Origin: RGIG4608 sp964413365
GTDB taxonomy: Bacteria > Bacillota > Clostridia > Oscillospirales > CAG-272
Assembly: GCA_964413365.1 (NCBI GenBank)
Contig: CAYPRM010000003.1
Location: 7,568 to 71,567 of the forward strand
Length of the DNA stretch: 64,000 nt
Reading direction: 5' to 3'
The translations under genes were made by a program, and so were the position numbers. Each line of letters starts with the position of its first letter. Position 1 is the stretch's first letter. Positions 17,279 through 26,461 of this stretch are shown here, piece after piece. A model generated the notes under the pieces. It was not told the origin of the DNA, ran no database searches, and worked only from the letters and a program-made list of their open reading frames with translations.

Positions 17279-17485
17279 TGCCAAACCAACTGAATACTGA
17301 TGCAAGGGCTATTTTTCTCTTTTTCAAGGGGAAAACCACCCTTTTATCGCCATACCCATATAAATTTGTAAAAATGCAAATTCCATCTGGTGTGGCATAG
17401 AGAGACTCTTGCACTTCAGTTGGTTTGGCGACTATCGGAGTTTGCGTTTTTGTGCGGTTACTTCGGTAGCCGCACTTTTATTATA
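17279..17485 (+). ncRNA. Structured non-coding RNA, 6S RNA-like candidate
   Basis: The transcript can fold into one long irregular hairpin. The closing stem of about 15 bp pairs GCCAAACCAACTGAA (17280-17294) with its perfect complement at 17415-17429. Inside are TGCAAG (17301-17306)/CTTGCA (17408-17413), an asymmetric bubble whose long 5' strand holds a small AAGGG/CCCTT hairpin, GCCATACC (17349-17356)/GGTGTGGC (17389-17396) and an apical AATTTG/CAAATT. A strong terminator follows. A closed stem, central bubble, apical arm and length of 150-200 nt are the features of 6S RNA, which binds RNA polymerase. I could not match a conserved sequence. Alternatives are a regulatory leader of the following gene or an unnamed RNA. 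Confidence 0.55.
17452..17484 (+). terminator. Strong intrinsic terminator with UUCG loop
   Basis: GTGCGGTTAC (17452-17461) and GTAGCCGCAC (17466-17475) form ten pairs (one G-T) around a TTCG tetraloop, followed by a T-rich tract. It ends the structured RNA, although the ribosome site of the next gene starts only about 20 bases later. Confidence 0.87.
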
Positions 17486-17509
17486 TTTATTTTTTTAGGA
17501 GGTCATTTT

Positions 17510-18847
17510 ATGTATGACAATGTTGGAAGTAAACTAAAAACATTAGCACAAATAAGTGCAATTTGCGGAATTGTAGGCTCGGTAATATGCGGTTTTATAA
17601 GCGGCAATTTTTTGCTTGGGCTGCTAATCATCGTGGTAGGATCGCTGGTCAGTTGGCTATCATCACTTACGCTCTACGCCTTTGGTGAGATGCACGAGTA
17701 TCTTGGAGCTATATGTGGGCATTGTAAAAACGCTACAAAGGTAGTTAGAGATAATAACAAATCATCGGCAAACACAACAAGTTTCAATGCCAAAACGAGT
17801 ACAGGAAATAAAGATTCCAAAAATTATAGTGATCAAACTAAAATAACCATTTCAAGCGGCTTAACGGCTATAGGATCTGGTGCCTTCGCTCATCGCACAT
17901 CACTGACGAGCGTAACTATTCCCAACAGCGTAACGAGTATAGGTAACGATGCGTTCTATAATTGCAAATCGCTGGAGGATGTTTATTATCAAGGGACTCT
18001 TGAAGATTGGTGTAAGATCAAATTTGATAACTACGGCTCCAATCCGTGTTATAATGGAGCGAATCTGTATATCAGCGGTGAACTTCTCACAAATGTGGTT
18101 GTTCCAAATAGCGTAACGAGTATAGGCAAATTTACGTTCTCTGGCTGCACCTCGTTGATGAGCGTAACTATCCCCGACAGCGTAACGAGTATAGGCTATG
18201 GGACGTTCTATAATTGCACCTCGCTGACGAGCGTAACTCTCCCTGACAGCGTAACGAGTATAAGCAGTTCTGCGTTCTATAAGTGCACCTCGCTGACGAG
18301 CGTAACTATCGGTGATAGCGTAACGAGCATAGGCGAAGATGCGTTCCGTAGTTGCACCTCGCTGACGAGCGCAACTGTACCCGACAGCGTAACGAGCATA
18401 GGCAATAGTGTGTTCTCTGGTTGTACCTCTTTGGAATACAACGAGTACGATAATGCATATTATCTCGGCAACAGCAGTAACCCTTATGTGGTTTTGGTGA
18501 AAGCTAAAAGTACTGATATAACGAGCTGCGATATTAACTCAAATACAAAATTTATTCACAGCTCTGCGTTCTATAATTGCACATCGCTGACGAGCGTAAC
18601 TATCCCCGAGAGCGTAACAAGTATAGACGATGAGACGTTCCATGGTTGTACCTCGCTATCGAGCGTAACTATCCCCGACAGCATAACGAGTATAGGCCAA
18701 TTTGCGTTTTATGATTGCACCTCACTGACGGAGATACACTATAACGGTACAAAAGTGCAGTGGAATTCTATTAGCAAAGACTCTTATTGGAATAGCAACA
18801 CTGGAAAGTACACAGTTTACTGCACTGACGGAGAGATCGCGAAATAA
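17510..18847 (+). CDS. BspA-type leucine-rich repeat membrane protein
   Basis: A 445-residue protein with two adjacent hydrophobic helices (about 10-30 and 33-55), a short cytoplasm-like linker with CGHC, a Thr/Ser/Asn-rich spacer, then about nine BspA/LRR_5 repeats with the pattern SVTIPDSVTSIG..AFY.CTSLT. Two repeats are interrupted by inserts containing GTLEDWCKIKF and NGTKVQWNSI, common in this family. Such repeats mediate binding to host or microbial surfaces. The ATG at 17510 follows AGGAGG by seven bases; an in-frame upstream start at 17390 would lie inside the structured RNA. The nucleotide repeats are nearly identical, so unequal recombination could change repeat number. Confidence 0.88.
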   Translation: MYDNVGSKLKTLAQISAICGIVGSVICGFISGNFLLGLLIIVVGSLVSWLSSLTLYAFGEMHEYLGAICGHCKNATKVVRDNNKSSANTTSFNAKTSTGNKDSKNYSDQTKITISSGLTAIGSGAFAHRTSLTSVTIPNSVTSIGNDAFYNCKSLEDVYYQGTLEDWCKIKFDNYGSNPCYNGANLYISGELLTNVVVPNSVTSIGKFTFSGCTSLMSVTIPDSVTSIGYGTFYNCTSLTSVTLPDSVTSISSSAFYKCTSLTSVTIGDSVTSIGEDAFRSCTSLTSATVPDSVTSIGNSVFSGCTSLEYNEYDNAYYLGNSSNPYVVLVKAKSTDITSCDINSNTKFIHSSAFYNCTSLTSVTIPESVTSIDDETFHGCTSLSSVTIPDSITSIGQFAFYDCTSLTEIHYNGTKVQWNSISKDSYWNSNTGKYTVYCTDGEIAK

Positions 18848-18887
18848 AAGCATTAGTTTACTTTACTTCACAATTCAATACTATCAA

Positions 18888-18930
18888 CAAATCAAAATAC
18901 CCGAGGCGTTGCCTCGGGTATTTTGATTTG
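18888..18930. terminator. Perfect 20-bp bidirectional terminator
   Basis: Twenty bases at 18888-18907 are exactly complementary to 18911-18930 across a three-base loop, with the GC core CCCGAGGC and A/T-rich outer arms. It lies between convergent genes. Confidence 0.87.
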
Positions 18931-18939
18931 TATTTGATT

Positions 18940-19788
18940 TCAATCCACATCTATGTCTGTGCCCTCATGGTAGAGGCCTTTTTTATAGATCTGCGGGAAG
19001 TTATCCTTATTTATGAATCTATCGAACACGTTATGCGCGTGGAGGGTAAAGAGCAATATGCCGTAGGCAAAGCCGACGAGTGCCATAAAGATCATTACGA
19101 TGAGGTAGATCCAATAGACGCTATTAAAGGTAAGCAACAGAAGGATGGGAGCGAGGGTTGCGAGAAGGATCAAGGTAGTACGCGGCAGGGACATCCAAAC
19201 AAGGAAGAAGCTATTCTTCACTATTTTGAACATTCCATCGCTATAAACCGCTATACTGCAATACTGGAACATCAGAAGCATTACCGCGACTGCGACGAGG
19301 AATGCCTGCAATATGACGACGATCCAATATGCCGAGCCGAGCTTAACATTGAGGTTCAAGGTATTGACTGTATAGCTGAGTGCGCCAACGAACACCGAAA
19401 ACAGGACGCCTGCGCAGATACTCTGCGGTGCGTTTTGCTTAATGCCGCGGCAAAAGTCCTTGAAAAAATGCAGTTCCTCACGCCAGACGAGGCGGCGCAC
19501 GACATAGAACGCGCCCGACGCACCGACGGAAAGTATTGCAAAGGCAGGTATGAGCCAGATGTACATTCTCGTTTGAATAGTGTACAGCTCGAGCATTGCC
19601 GCATTTCCGAGGTCGCCGAGCATATATATCTCAAGCATTGACCAGAGGAAAACGAGTATTGCCGGGATCGCAAAGACCAGCATGGCAAGGCTCACCTTCA
19701 GCAATGTGGGGTATTCATTTCTAAACGCTCCGATAAAGACGTCCCTTCGGTCAAACGGTCTGTCATTTTTCAAATTACTTTCCTTCAT
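18940..19788 (-). CDS. YesL-like (DUF624-type) polytopic membrane protein
   Basis: A 282-residue membrane protein with about six hydrophobic helices (near 35-55, 80-105, 130-150, 162-185, 205-225, 230-255). The arrangement and a phrase such as RRLVWREELHFFKDFCRGIKQN resemble the DUF624/YesL family, often found beside clostridial ABC sugar importers. Its function is unknown. The start at 19788 has GGAAG before it; an in-frame start at 19833 would begin inside the hairpin at 19805-19840 and is unlikely. It is the last gene of the long minus-strand run that carries the cytochrome cluster. Confidence 0.62.
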   Translation of the reverse strand: MKESNLKNDRPFDRRDVFIGAFRNEYPTLLKVSLAMLVFAIPAILVFLWSMLEIYMLGDLGNAAMLELYTIQTRMYIWLIPAFAILSVGASGAFYVVRRLVWREELHFFKDFCRGIKQNAPQSICAGVLFSVFVGALSYTVNTLNLNVKLGSAYWIVVILQAFLVAVAVMLLMFQYCSIAVYSDGMFKIVKNSFFLVWMSLPRTTLILLATLAPILLLLTFNSVYWIYLIVMIFMALVGFAYGILLFTLHAHNVFDRFINKDNFPQIYKKGLYHEGTDIDVD

Positions 19789-19804
19789 ACTTCCCTCTTT
19801 ATTT

Positions 19805-19840
19805 AACTCAATTGCAGTGCTTACGCACTGCAATTGAGTT
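19805..19840 (-). terminator. Hairpin at the end of the cytochrome cluster
   Basis: A 16-base arm (core CAATTGCAGTGC) is perfectly complementary across a four-base loop. On the minus strand it stands ten bases after the stop of the accessory lipoprotein gene, and the T-tract is short, so termination may be partial. Confidence 0.65.
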
Positions 19841-19850
19841 TATTTATAGA

Positions 19851-21545
19851 TTATTCAGCTGCGCCGAGCGTTACGCCTGTGATCGTTGCGCGGTAACCTA
19901 CGTTACATGCGATAACGATGGTAACGTCCTCGCCGACACACTCGGTGAGGTCATAGCTCATAGCGAATACCTGATTATTCTCTGCGACGTCGACCTTCGT
20001 CCAATCCGTCTGCTTGAGTACGTTTCCTGCGCTATCAAGGACGATAACGGATACCCAAGGATAGAAGAGATGGTTGGGATCTGCTGCCGCGGGATCCTTG
20101 CAGTTGTCAAGGTTCGTTATGGTTGCGGAGATATCGAGCTTGCAATTCTCGCTCGTGATATCCGTAGTCATATACATATAGGAGTTTACGCCCTGAGGAT
20201 CTTCAGGATCGAAATCCTCTGCCTTCCACGGATCTGCGCCGTTGAGCTGTATTCCCTCATTTACGGTGCCTACGCCTCCGCTGATCGACCACTTTTCCTT
20301 AAGTGCTGCAGCGTCGAAGATTCTATCGGTGATCTTGGTATGGAGCATGATGCTCGTAAGACCGTCAACTCCGTTTACCTCAAGGTACTTGGGCTCGTTG
20401 CCGCCAAATTCAATTCTGTCAAGGCAGCAGTGGTAGCCCGTCTTTGTTCCGAGAATGAACACAACGGTCTGTCCGTTATACGCGGAGAGGTCGAAGGTTA
20501 CAGGCATGAAGCCCTCGGTCGTAATCTGCTTGAAGGTATCAACTTCGGTGATGAGGTTGCCCTGCTCGTCGATGAGGTAGATACCGAGCTCTGCAAGCTT
20601 CGAGCCCGAGAAGTCGCCTGCGGATTCACCTGCGTGATCTGCACCGCCGTTCTGACCGAAGAAGATTCTTGCATAAGCCGTAAGGAACTGATGGTTCTCG
20701 TCGATCTTGACCTTGCCGTATATGAACGCTACCATATTGGAGTTATCACTCTTTGTATCGGCGTTGATGCAAAGTCCCTCGCTGTGCGCCTCTACCTTAG
20801 AGGTGCCTGCAAGTCCGTCGGGGCTGCGTCCGAGGTTGCCAAGCTGGGTATTATTGAGAACAAGCTGACTTGCAGGGAGAACGGTGAGTGCCTCGAGCTG
20901 GCTGGGCTTTATACCAGGCATCTCGGGGAGGTCGTTCTGAACGAGCTGGAAGTTCACGGTCGCAATGCCGTTCGTGCCGAAGGAGCGTACCGTTACGGTC
21001 TTTCTGCTCTGACCGTAGCCCTCAATATTAGCGGAGATCGTCTTTGTTCCGTGCATAGGAACGTTGGGAATCTCGTAGTCGCCGTTTGCGTCGGTTACTA
21101 CCTGTACATTGCCAAGGGAGATCACTACGCCCTCAAGCTTCTTCGAGGTCAAGCCGTCAACGCTGACGTTGCCCTTGATCGTGCCGACGCCGTCAGCCAT
21201 AACTATGGTGAGCGTGCAGATGCCGTTCTCATCAAAGCTATCCGCTGTAACTACAGCCTCGGTGTTAGCATATCCCTTGAGGATCGCTGTGAGTGTGAGT
21301 CCGTTGCCGTCCACGTCATTAAGAGTGAACTTGCCGTTCTCATCGGTCTCTACAAAATCCTCTTCCTCGCCGTAGTACACCTCTACCGACTCCAAGGGCT
21401 CGCCCTCGGAGTCAGTTACAAGGCCTTTTATCACGTACGTATCAGGTCCTTCCGGTGTGGGTGTGGGGCTCGGGCATGCTGTGAGAACAGATGCACAGAG
21501 CACCATGGCGATGATCAATATTAATGTTCTTTTGATGTTTCTCAT
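19851..21545 (-). CDS. Lipoprotein with carboxypeptidase-regulatory-like domains, cytochrome-cluster partner
   Basis: A 564-residue surface lipoprotein: basic N-terminus, hydrophobic h-region and lipobox LTAC with cysteine near residue 24, followed by a proline/threonine linker. Two carboxypeptidase-regulatory-like beta-sandwich modules follow (about 38-120 and 123-205; typical VTDSEGEPLESVEV and ISLGNVQVVTDANGDYEIPNV). The remaining 350 residues look like two carbohydrate-binding or jelly-roll domains, with FDLSAYNGQTVVFILG and YDLTECVGEDVTIVI as the repeated pattern. No CXXCH is present. It follows the HZS-like cytochrome gene by 12 bases and is probably co-transcribed. It could anchor the cytochromes or bind a ligand; this is inference. 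Confidence 0.72.
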   Translation of the reverse strand: MRNIKRTLILIIAMVLCASVLTACPSPTPTPEGPDTYVIKGLVTDSEGEPLESVEVYYGEEEDFVETDENGKFTLNDVDGNGLTLTAILKGYANTEAVVTADSFDENGICTLTIVMADGVGTIKGNVSVDGLTSKKLEGVVISLGNVQVVTDANGDYEIPNVPMHGTKTISANIEGYGQSRKTVTVRSFGTNGIATVNFQLVQNDLPEMPGIKPSQLEALTVLPASQLVLNNTQLGNLGRSPDGLAGTSKVEAHSEGLCINADTKSDNSNMVAFIYGKVKIDENHQFLTAYARIFFGQNGGADHAGESAGDFSGSKLAELGIYLIDEQGNLITEVDTFKQITTEGFMPVTFDLSAYNGQTVVFILGTKTGYHCCLDRIEFGGNEPKYLEVNGVDGLTSIMLHTKITDRIFDAAALKEKWSISGGVGTVNEGIQLNGADPWKAEDFDPEDPQGVNSYMYMTTDITSENCKLDISATITNLDNCKDPAAADPNHLFYPWVSVIVLDSAGNVLKQTDWTKVDVAENNQVFAMSYDLTECVGEDVTIVIACNVGYRATITGVTLGAAE

Positions 21546-21557
21546 TGTTTCCTCCTA

Positions 21558-24500
21558 TTATTCGATTACGTTTGTACCGAATGCCTTGAATTCAGAGATA
21601 CCGAACCAATCGTTCTTAGAGGTGCCGATGTTCTTTATCTTGACAGAGGTCGTTCTGATAGCCTCATCAAGTACAAGTGTCTGCGCCTGATTGGTCTCCT
21701 TAAGATCGCTCCACCTTATGACCGTACCGTCGGAGAACTCAAGCTCAAGCTCGGTAAGATAAGCGTCGTGCGGGAAATCTGCACGGATGAAGAGCTCGAA
21801 GTAATAAAGCTCTACTTCTCTGCCGAAGTCTATCTTGAGCCACTTATCCTCTACGCTCGCACTCTTATCAGGTCCCCAGCTCTGGTTGGGGAAGTTTCCG
21901 TGTCCACGGTTCGTGATAAAGCCGTCGAATGCGTTCGAGGGGAAGAAGTTTCCGTATCCGTCATTCTCCCATGCGCTTCCTGCAGTTATTCTGCAATCTG
22001 CACTGCCGTACTCGGCATCATAGGGATTGAGAGCGACGTTATAGGTCGCATGGAGATCCTCCTCGCTCGGAAGGAACGCGGTAATCGTGGGATGCGTATA
22101 AACGTAAGCATTGCTTCCTACTGTAAGGTTAGGAAGGATATTCTCTGCGTATTCGGGTACGGTATAGGTGAATACGCCGTCGGGGCAATACTGAAGTGAA
22201 AGCTCCATCTTAGGATTGAGATTGAACCAGATGTACTCATATCCCTTAGGAAGCGTTACAACGACCGTATCACCGGGTTCGATCTTCTTATCGAGGTAAA
22301 GGATCGCAAGATGTCTGCTCTCAACGGAGCCTATATAGTTACCGTTCTTATCGAAGTACTCTATGAGCACCTTCTTCTTAGTGAGCTGACCTGCGATATT
22401 AGCCTTATTGAGCTCGTCGATCTTGGTATAGTAATCGCGCATATTCTGACGTCTCTCAGCCTCGCCCATCTCAAGCGAGCCCCAGTTCTCGGACGCCTCA
22501 TTATATGTTCCTCTGAAGGGTACGCCAAGGTCTATCCATGCGGCGATGCGGTAGATGTCCTCTTTAGTGATGGCACCGGAGGAAAGAAGTCCCTGGTGGT
22601 CATTCATGAGCATCTCGATAATGCCGCTCTGTGTTGAGCCGTGTGCGTATGCGGGAATGGTCGTAGGATCGCTCATTCCGCCTATCCAGTCGGTGATATC
22701 ATTTGTGGGAGTTCCGCAATAGAAGTTGCCCTTAAGGAACGAGCCTGTAAGCACGAGGTAGGAGAGATAATAATCCACCTTATCACGGCTTGCAACTCTG
22801 ATCTCATCCGTAAGTGCCACGGGCGAGGTAACAGCAGGATCTACCGTATTATTGCATGTAAGCTCGACGTACATATACGATCCGCCCATTGCATTGAGTG
22901 CGCGTGCGGTGATAGTATTTGTACCCTCATGGAGGAGTGCCTTCTGAGCCTCGGTAAGCTCAAAGTAGGTCGTACCTGTGATGTATGTTCCGCCTGCATT
23001 TACGGAGTCGATCCTTGTGCCATTAAGGAAGAGCTGAGGATCCTCGTCGTACTGCCACTTAATGAAGAATCTGCCGTTAAGCTGATCTGCGGTGAGCTCG
23101 AACTTCTGAGTCATATAGAAGCAAGCGTTGGAATCAGCACCCCATGTAATGGAGCTTCCCGAGTCGCTTCCGAATGGCTGTCTTGCCGTCGACCACGAGG
23201 GATCGAAGTCGGCACTCGTCCAGTTAATGCTCTCGCTCTTATTGGTTACGAGATATTTCCACGATGCGCTCGTTACGGTAGTTCCGATATTCTCGGAGAT
23301 GCCCTGACTTCCGAGGCGGTCGTTAGCTATCTCAACATTATTATGACACGATACGCAGCTTCTGTCAAGTATGGGCTGTATTTCAGCCGCATAGCTGAAG
23401 CCCTTATAATCCGTATAAGGATCATAATCCTCGTAATCCTCGGTAGTCATCCAAAGATCCTTCTGAAGCTTTTGAACGCCCTTCTTCATAGCCATGGTAA
23501 TACTACCTACGCTATTGGGAACGTTATTCTTATTCTCGTGACAGCCCACGCAGGAGAAGGTCTCACCGGGCATGAGCGTCGACCAGCTTCTCATCGACTG
23601 AATGAGCAAGCCATCCTCGTCAAGGAGCTGGAAGTATACGGGAATGTCGGACGGGCAGCTGAACATTACAGAGCCGTCCTCCTCAACGGGAACGATACCA
23701 AGCACCTGCTTTACGTCCCACGTGGAGTTTGCAGTACCTACGGGCGTTGAGGGGTCGGAGGTTCCGAAGCCGTCGGGATATGCAGAGCTATTACCTGCGG
23801 AGACTGCTCCGACAGCATAAGGTCTGTAATCAATAGCAACGACTCTGAGGTACTTAACTGTTCCGAATTCGACATCCTTCATAGTGTCGCCCTCGTATAC
23901 GTTTGCAACGTAGTATGTACCTACATTGGTTGCGTAATTGACCATACTCGGTCTTACGAATGCGCGCTTTGTACGGATGGGAACTATCTGCGAGCAGGAG
24001 ATCGCGCTGCCGTTAGTATTTGCTACGCAGACTATCTCGCCCGTCTTGGAATTATAGTAGTAGAGGTTGAATTTTGTTTCCTGCTTTGCACTTGCCCACG
24101 AATCGGCTCTTGCAAAGAACATTTCATTTTCGTTGATGGCAACGGGATATTTATATATCCTACCGACCTGACCGAGAGTATCGAAGCTCTCGCCTGACTC
24201 TGCCGCCTCAAACACGTAGTCAACGGGCGACTGACCGTCGCGCTCGATCGCCGTATCAATTATAGCAAGCTTACCGCCCTGTGTTACATGGTGTCCGGAG
24301 ACGATGGTAAGGTACTTGCTCGATGAGCCAGGGATCGCAACGGTGTGCATTACCGTTGTGGGGTTATTGGTATTATTACCGAAAACAGCCGTCTGTCCTG
24401 TGCCGTCGGAGTTCATTGAGAAGAGCGCCTGCACGAACATCTGTGTTCTGTCGTTATAGTCCCAACGTGTATAGAGAACTCTGCCGTCCTCTGTAACTGT

Positions 24501-25223
24501 GGGGTATGTGGTATGAACCTGATCGTAGCCGACACGAATGATATTCGAGCCGTCTGCGTTGCAGATGTAGAGGTTGGAAACGGGTGTTTTCCAGCAGTCA
24601 ACGATCTGAACCGCTCTCGAGGACGAGAACACGATCTGACCGTTTGCGAGCCACTTAGGCTCCGTATCGCTTATGCCCTGTCCGAAGGTGATCTGCTCAA
24701 GATACTCCGTTTCAAGGTCATAGGTGTAAAGATGGTAGTCATCCTGCTTATTCTGCTTCCAGCTGAAAACGACCGTCTTGCCGTCTGCAGAAACATCGGG
24801 ATCTCTCACGACGCCGTTAGGAGAGTCGATGATGACCTCCTCCTCGCTCTGAAGGTTGCCCTCAAGGTCGTAGGAGAGCTTCAGCTTAAGGAGCTGAGAG
24901 CCCGGCCAGAACACGCCCTCGTTGCCCTCGCCGCCGTTGATGCCTGCGAGGTCGTCGGTAAGTCCCTCTGTATATGCGTAGAAGGATCCTGCCATGGGCT
25001 TATGGCGAGTGATGATATACTCGGATGCGTATCCGTCGATAACGTCTGCGAGCGAGCCGTAATACTGAGTTCCGCCGATGGTCTGAGTATTGAGACCTGT
25101 GGCGTTGGCATTCACTACGGAATCGGTATAGCCGTCCACGGTATTGCACGCTGAGAGTACAAGACAAAGAAGCAAGAGAGCTGAGATGGCAATGATGCCT
25201 GCTTTTTTATTCATTTTCTTCAT
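21558..25223 (-). CDS. Lipoprotein c-type cytochrome, hydrazine synthase alpha-like, with C-terminal F5/8-type domain
   Basis: A 1221-residue lipoprotein (lipobox LSAC). Residues about 130-500 form a TolB/WD40-like propeller (PDVSADGKTVVFSW, EPKWLANGQIVFSS). Then come two haem-c sites: FSCVGCHENK near 556-561 and DRSCVSCHNN near 622-626. Spacing and surrounding words (SCVGCHE, then EIQPILDRSCVSCH) resemble the hydrazine synthase alpha middle-domain family of planctomycetes. A beta-sandwich insert follows the second haem (about 690-775), and the C-terminus (about 1085-1215) is a discoidin/F5-8 type C domain that often binds glycans. It needs haem attachment, for which resB and ccsA are in the same operon. 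Hydrazine synthesis is not implied; its redox partner is unknown. Confidence 0.8.
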   Translation of the reverse strand: MKKMNKKAGIIAISALLLLCLVLSACNTVDGYTDSVVNANATGLNTQTIGGTQYYGSLADVIDGYASEYIITRHKPMAGSFYAYTEGLTDDLAGINGGEGNEGVFWPGSQLLKLKLSYDLEGNLQSEEEVIIDSPNGVVRDPDVSADGKTVVFSWKQNKQDDYHLYTYDLETEYLEQITFGQGISDTEPKWLANGQIVFSSSRAVQIVDCWKTPVSNLYICNADGSNIIRVGYDQVHTTYPTVTEDGRVLYTRWDYNDRTQMFVQALFSMNSDGTGQTAVFGNNTNNPTTVMHTVAIPGSSSKYLTIVSGHHVTQGGKLAIIDTAIERDGQSPVDYVFEAAESGESFDTLGQVGRIYKYPVAINENEMFFARADSWASAKQETKFNLYYYNSKTGEIVCVANTNGSAISCSQIVPIRTKRAFVRPSMVNYATNVGTYYVANVYEGDTMKDVEFGTVKYLRVVAIDYRPYAVGAVSAGNSSAYPDGFGTSDPSTPVGTANSTWDVKQVLGIVPVEEDGSVMFSCPSDIPVYFQLLDEDGLLIQSMRSWSTLMPGETFSCVGCHENKNNVPNSVGSITMAMKKGVQKLQKDLWMTTEDYEDYDPYTDYKGFSYAAEIQPILDRSCVSCHNNVEIANDRLGSQGISENIGTTVTSASWKYLVTNKSESINWTSADFDPSWSTARQPFGSDSGSSITWGADSNACFYMTQKFELTADQLNGRFFIKWQYDEDPQLFLNGTRIDSVNAGGTYITGTTYFELTEAQKALLHEGTNTITARALNAMGGSYMYVELTCNNTVDPAVTSPVALTDEIRVASRDKVDYYLSYLVLTGSFLKGNFYCGTPTNDITDWIGGMSDPTTIPAYAHGSTQSGIIEMLMNDHQGLLSSGAITKEDIYRIAAWIDLGVPFRGTYNEASENWGSLEMGEAERRQNMRDYYTKIDELNKANIAGQLTKKKVLIEYFDKNGNYIGSVESRHLAILYLDKKIEPGDTVVVTLPKGYEYIWFNLNPKMELSLQYCPDGVFTYTVPEYAENILPNLTVGSNAYVYTHPTITAFLPSEEDLHATYNVALNPYDAEYGSADCRITAGSAWENDGYGNFFPSNAFDGFITNRGHGNFPNQSWGPDKSASVEDKWLKIDFGREVELYYFELFIRADFPHDAYLTELELEFSDGTVIRWSDLKETNQAQTLVLDEAIRTTSVKIKNIGTSKNDWFGISEFKAFGTNVIE

Positions 25224-25234
25224 AGCCTGCCTCC

Positions 25235-26461
25235 TTATTTATAGTACACGCGAAGGGGTGTAGCCAAGCTCTCGGTAGTATTGTCAGCATTGACGATAAC
25301 TATCTCGTAGTAGCTTCCCTTTGCGAGGTCGTCGGGTATATCCAGATCGCACTCAAACACTGCGTAGTCGCCCTTTTCCATATTGGTAAGGACTGCAGCG
25401 ACGGTTTGAGATATCTGAATTCCGTACTGATTATAAAGCTTTACTGTTACGTAAGCGTTCTTATCGGTATCCCACTGCTTACGAACCGTGATCTTATTCA
25501 TTGTTCTTCCAGGAACGAGGAGAGTTACAGCGAGGTCATTTGTTCCGTCATTTCTGTCGAAGAACACCTGCTCTACTCCATAATATTCGCCCTCGGAGCC
25601 GATGGAAAGAATATAATTCGAGAGATCCTTTACCTGATCGGGTGTGATCTCATGTCCTGCGGACTGGACGAAGAAGCGAACTGCCTCCTCCATGGTAGCA
25701 CAGCTGCCGTTGAAGGTATAGGGTGCTGTTCTCCAGATCTCAACGAGCGTGGGGGTATCGAAGCTTCTTGACTCCCATGTATCGTCGAGGTCGAGCGATG
25801 CGGAATCGTGCATCTGCATATCAGTGTAGTTAGGACCTGTATGGCAGGATGCGCAATTAAACTGTGCGAAGAGCTCCTTACCGCGCTGTGCGGATTCCGT
25901 CAATGTGCCGTCTCTGTTGAGATAAGGGCTCTGCGTGGGTGTGAGAGATCTAAGGTAGGAGTCGATGCAATCAAGGAGCTCCTCCTCCATCGTATTGAAC
26001 TGAATGAACTGCATACCCTTACGTACTGCGATCTCAGCGGTTTCACGCGCACCGGTTATCATTTCCGGAGGTGTTCTGTGGGAGTACAGCATCGACTTTG
26101 CCTGCTTGGGGTTTCCAAGTCCGTCGTTGAGGTTATCCCAGTTAAAGCCGTCGGCTCTTGCATCGGGATGGCAGCTTGCGCAGGATTCCCACGACTGATA
26201 GCAGTAATTGCCGTCATACCAGAGTATCTCGCCGATCCTCTCGGGAGTGGGTGCACCCTGACTTCCGATCATATAGAGCTCCGTCTCGCGGTCGCCGTAT
26301 TCATCGGTATCAAGTGCAATTTTTGTTATCGTACCGTCAAAGTACTGTGTGAGGTATGCATACTGCATGTCGTACTCATCAGCGAGGACTACCTCACGAC
26401 TGATAGCAGTAATTGCCGTCATACCAGAGTATCTCGCCGATCCTCTCGGGAGTGGGTGCAC
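25235..26461 (-). CDS. 3' part of split propeller/di-haem cytochrome c peroxidase-like gene
   Basis: This frame carries the cytochrome half. Two haem-binding motifs are visible, ESCASCHPDAR near the start and FNCASCHTGPN about 110 residues later, as in di-haem cytochrome c peroxidase/MauG-type proteins. LVEIWRTAPYTFNGS and LSNYILSIGSEG also fit that family. The last 130 residues form a beta-sandwich. The frame's first 70 residues repeat the end of the neighbouring frame because of the 205-bp duplication, and it has no credible ribosome site or signal peptide. Removing one repeat copy joins it in frame to the upstream half, giving one 748-residue lipoprotein (27686 to 25235). As sequenced, this half is probably not expressed. 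Confidence 0.75.
   Translation of the reverse strand: MHPLPRGSARYSGMTAITAISREVVLADEYDMQYAYLTQYFDGTITKIALDTDEYGDRETELYMIGSQGAPTPERIGEILWYDGNYCYQSWESCASCHPDARADGFNWDNLNDGLGNPKQAKSMLYSHRTPPEMITGARETAEIAVRKGMQFIQFNTMEEELLDCIDSYLRSLTPTQSPYLNRDGTLTESAQRGKELFAQFNCASCHTGPNYTDMQMHDSASLDLDDTWESRSFDTPTLVEIWRTAPYTFNGSCATMEEAVRFFVQSAGHEITPDQVKDLSNYILSIGSEGEYYGVEQVFFDRNDGTNDLAVTLLVPGRTMNKITVRKQWDTDKNAYVTVKLYNQYGIQISQTVAAVLTNMEKGDYAVFECDLDIPDDLAKGSYYEIVIVNADNTTESLATPLRVYYK

Noticed and set aside
17279..17430. The long inverted repeat as a MITE with terminal repeats
   Set aside because: No target-site duplication is seen, and the promoter and terminator fit an RNA better.
17904..18740. BspA repeat DNA as a CRISPR array
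   Set aside because: Repeats are coding, unequal and without spacers of constant length; they encode leucine-rich repeats.
19812..21524. 570-codon frame opposite the accessory lipoprotein
   Set aside because: Shadow frame; starts inside a hairpin and shows no family features.
21558..25223. Complete hydrazine synthase or anammox function
   Set aside because: Only an alpha-like protein is present, without the beta and gamma subunits or hydrazine dehydrogenase.
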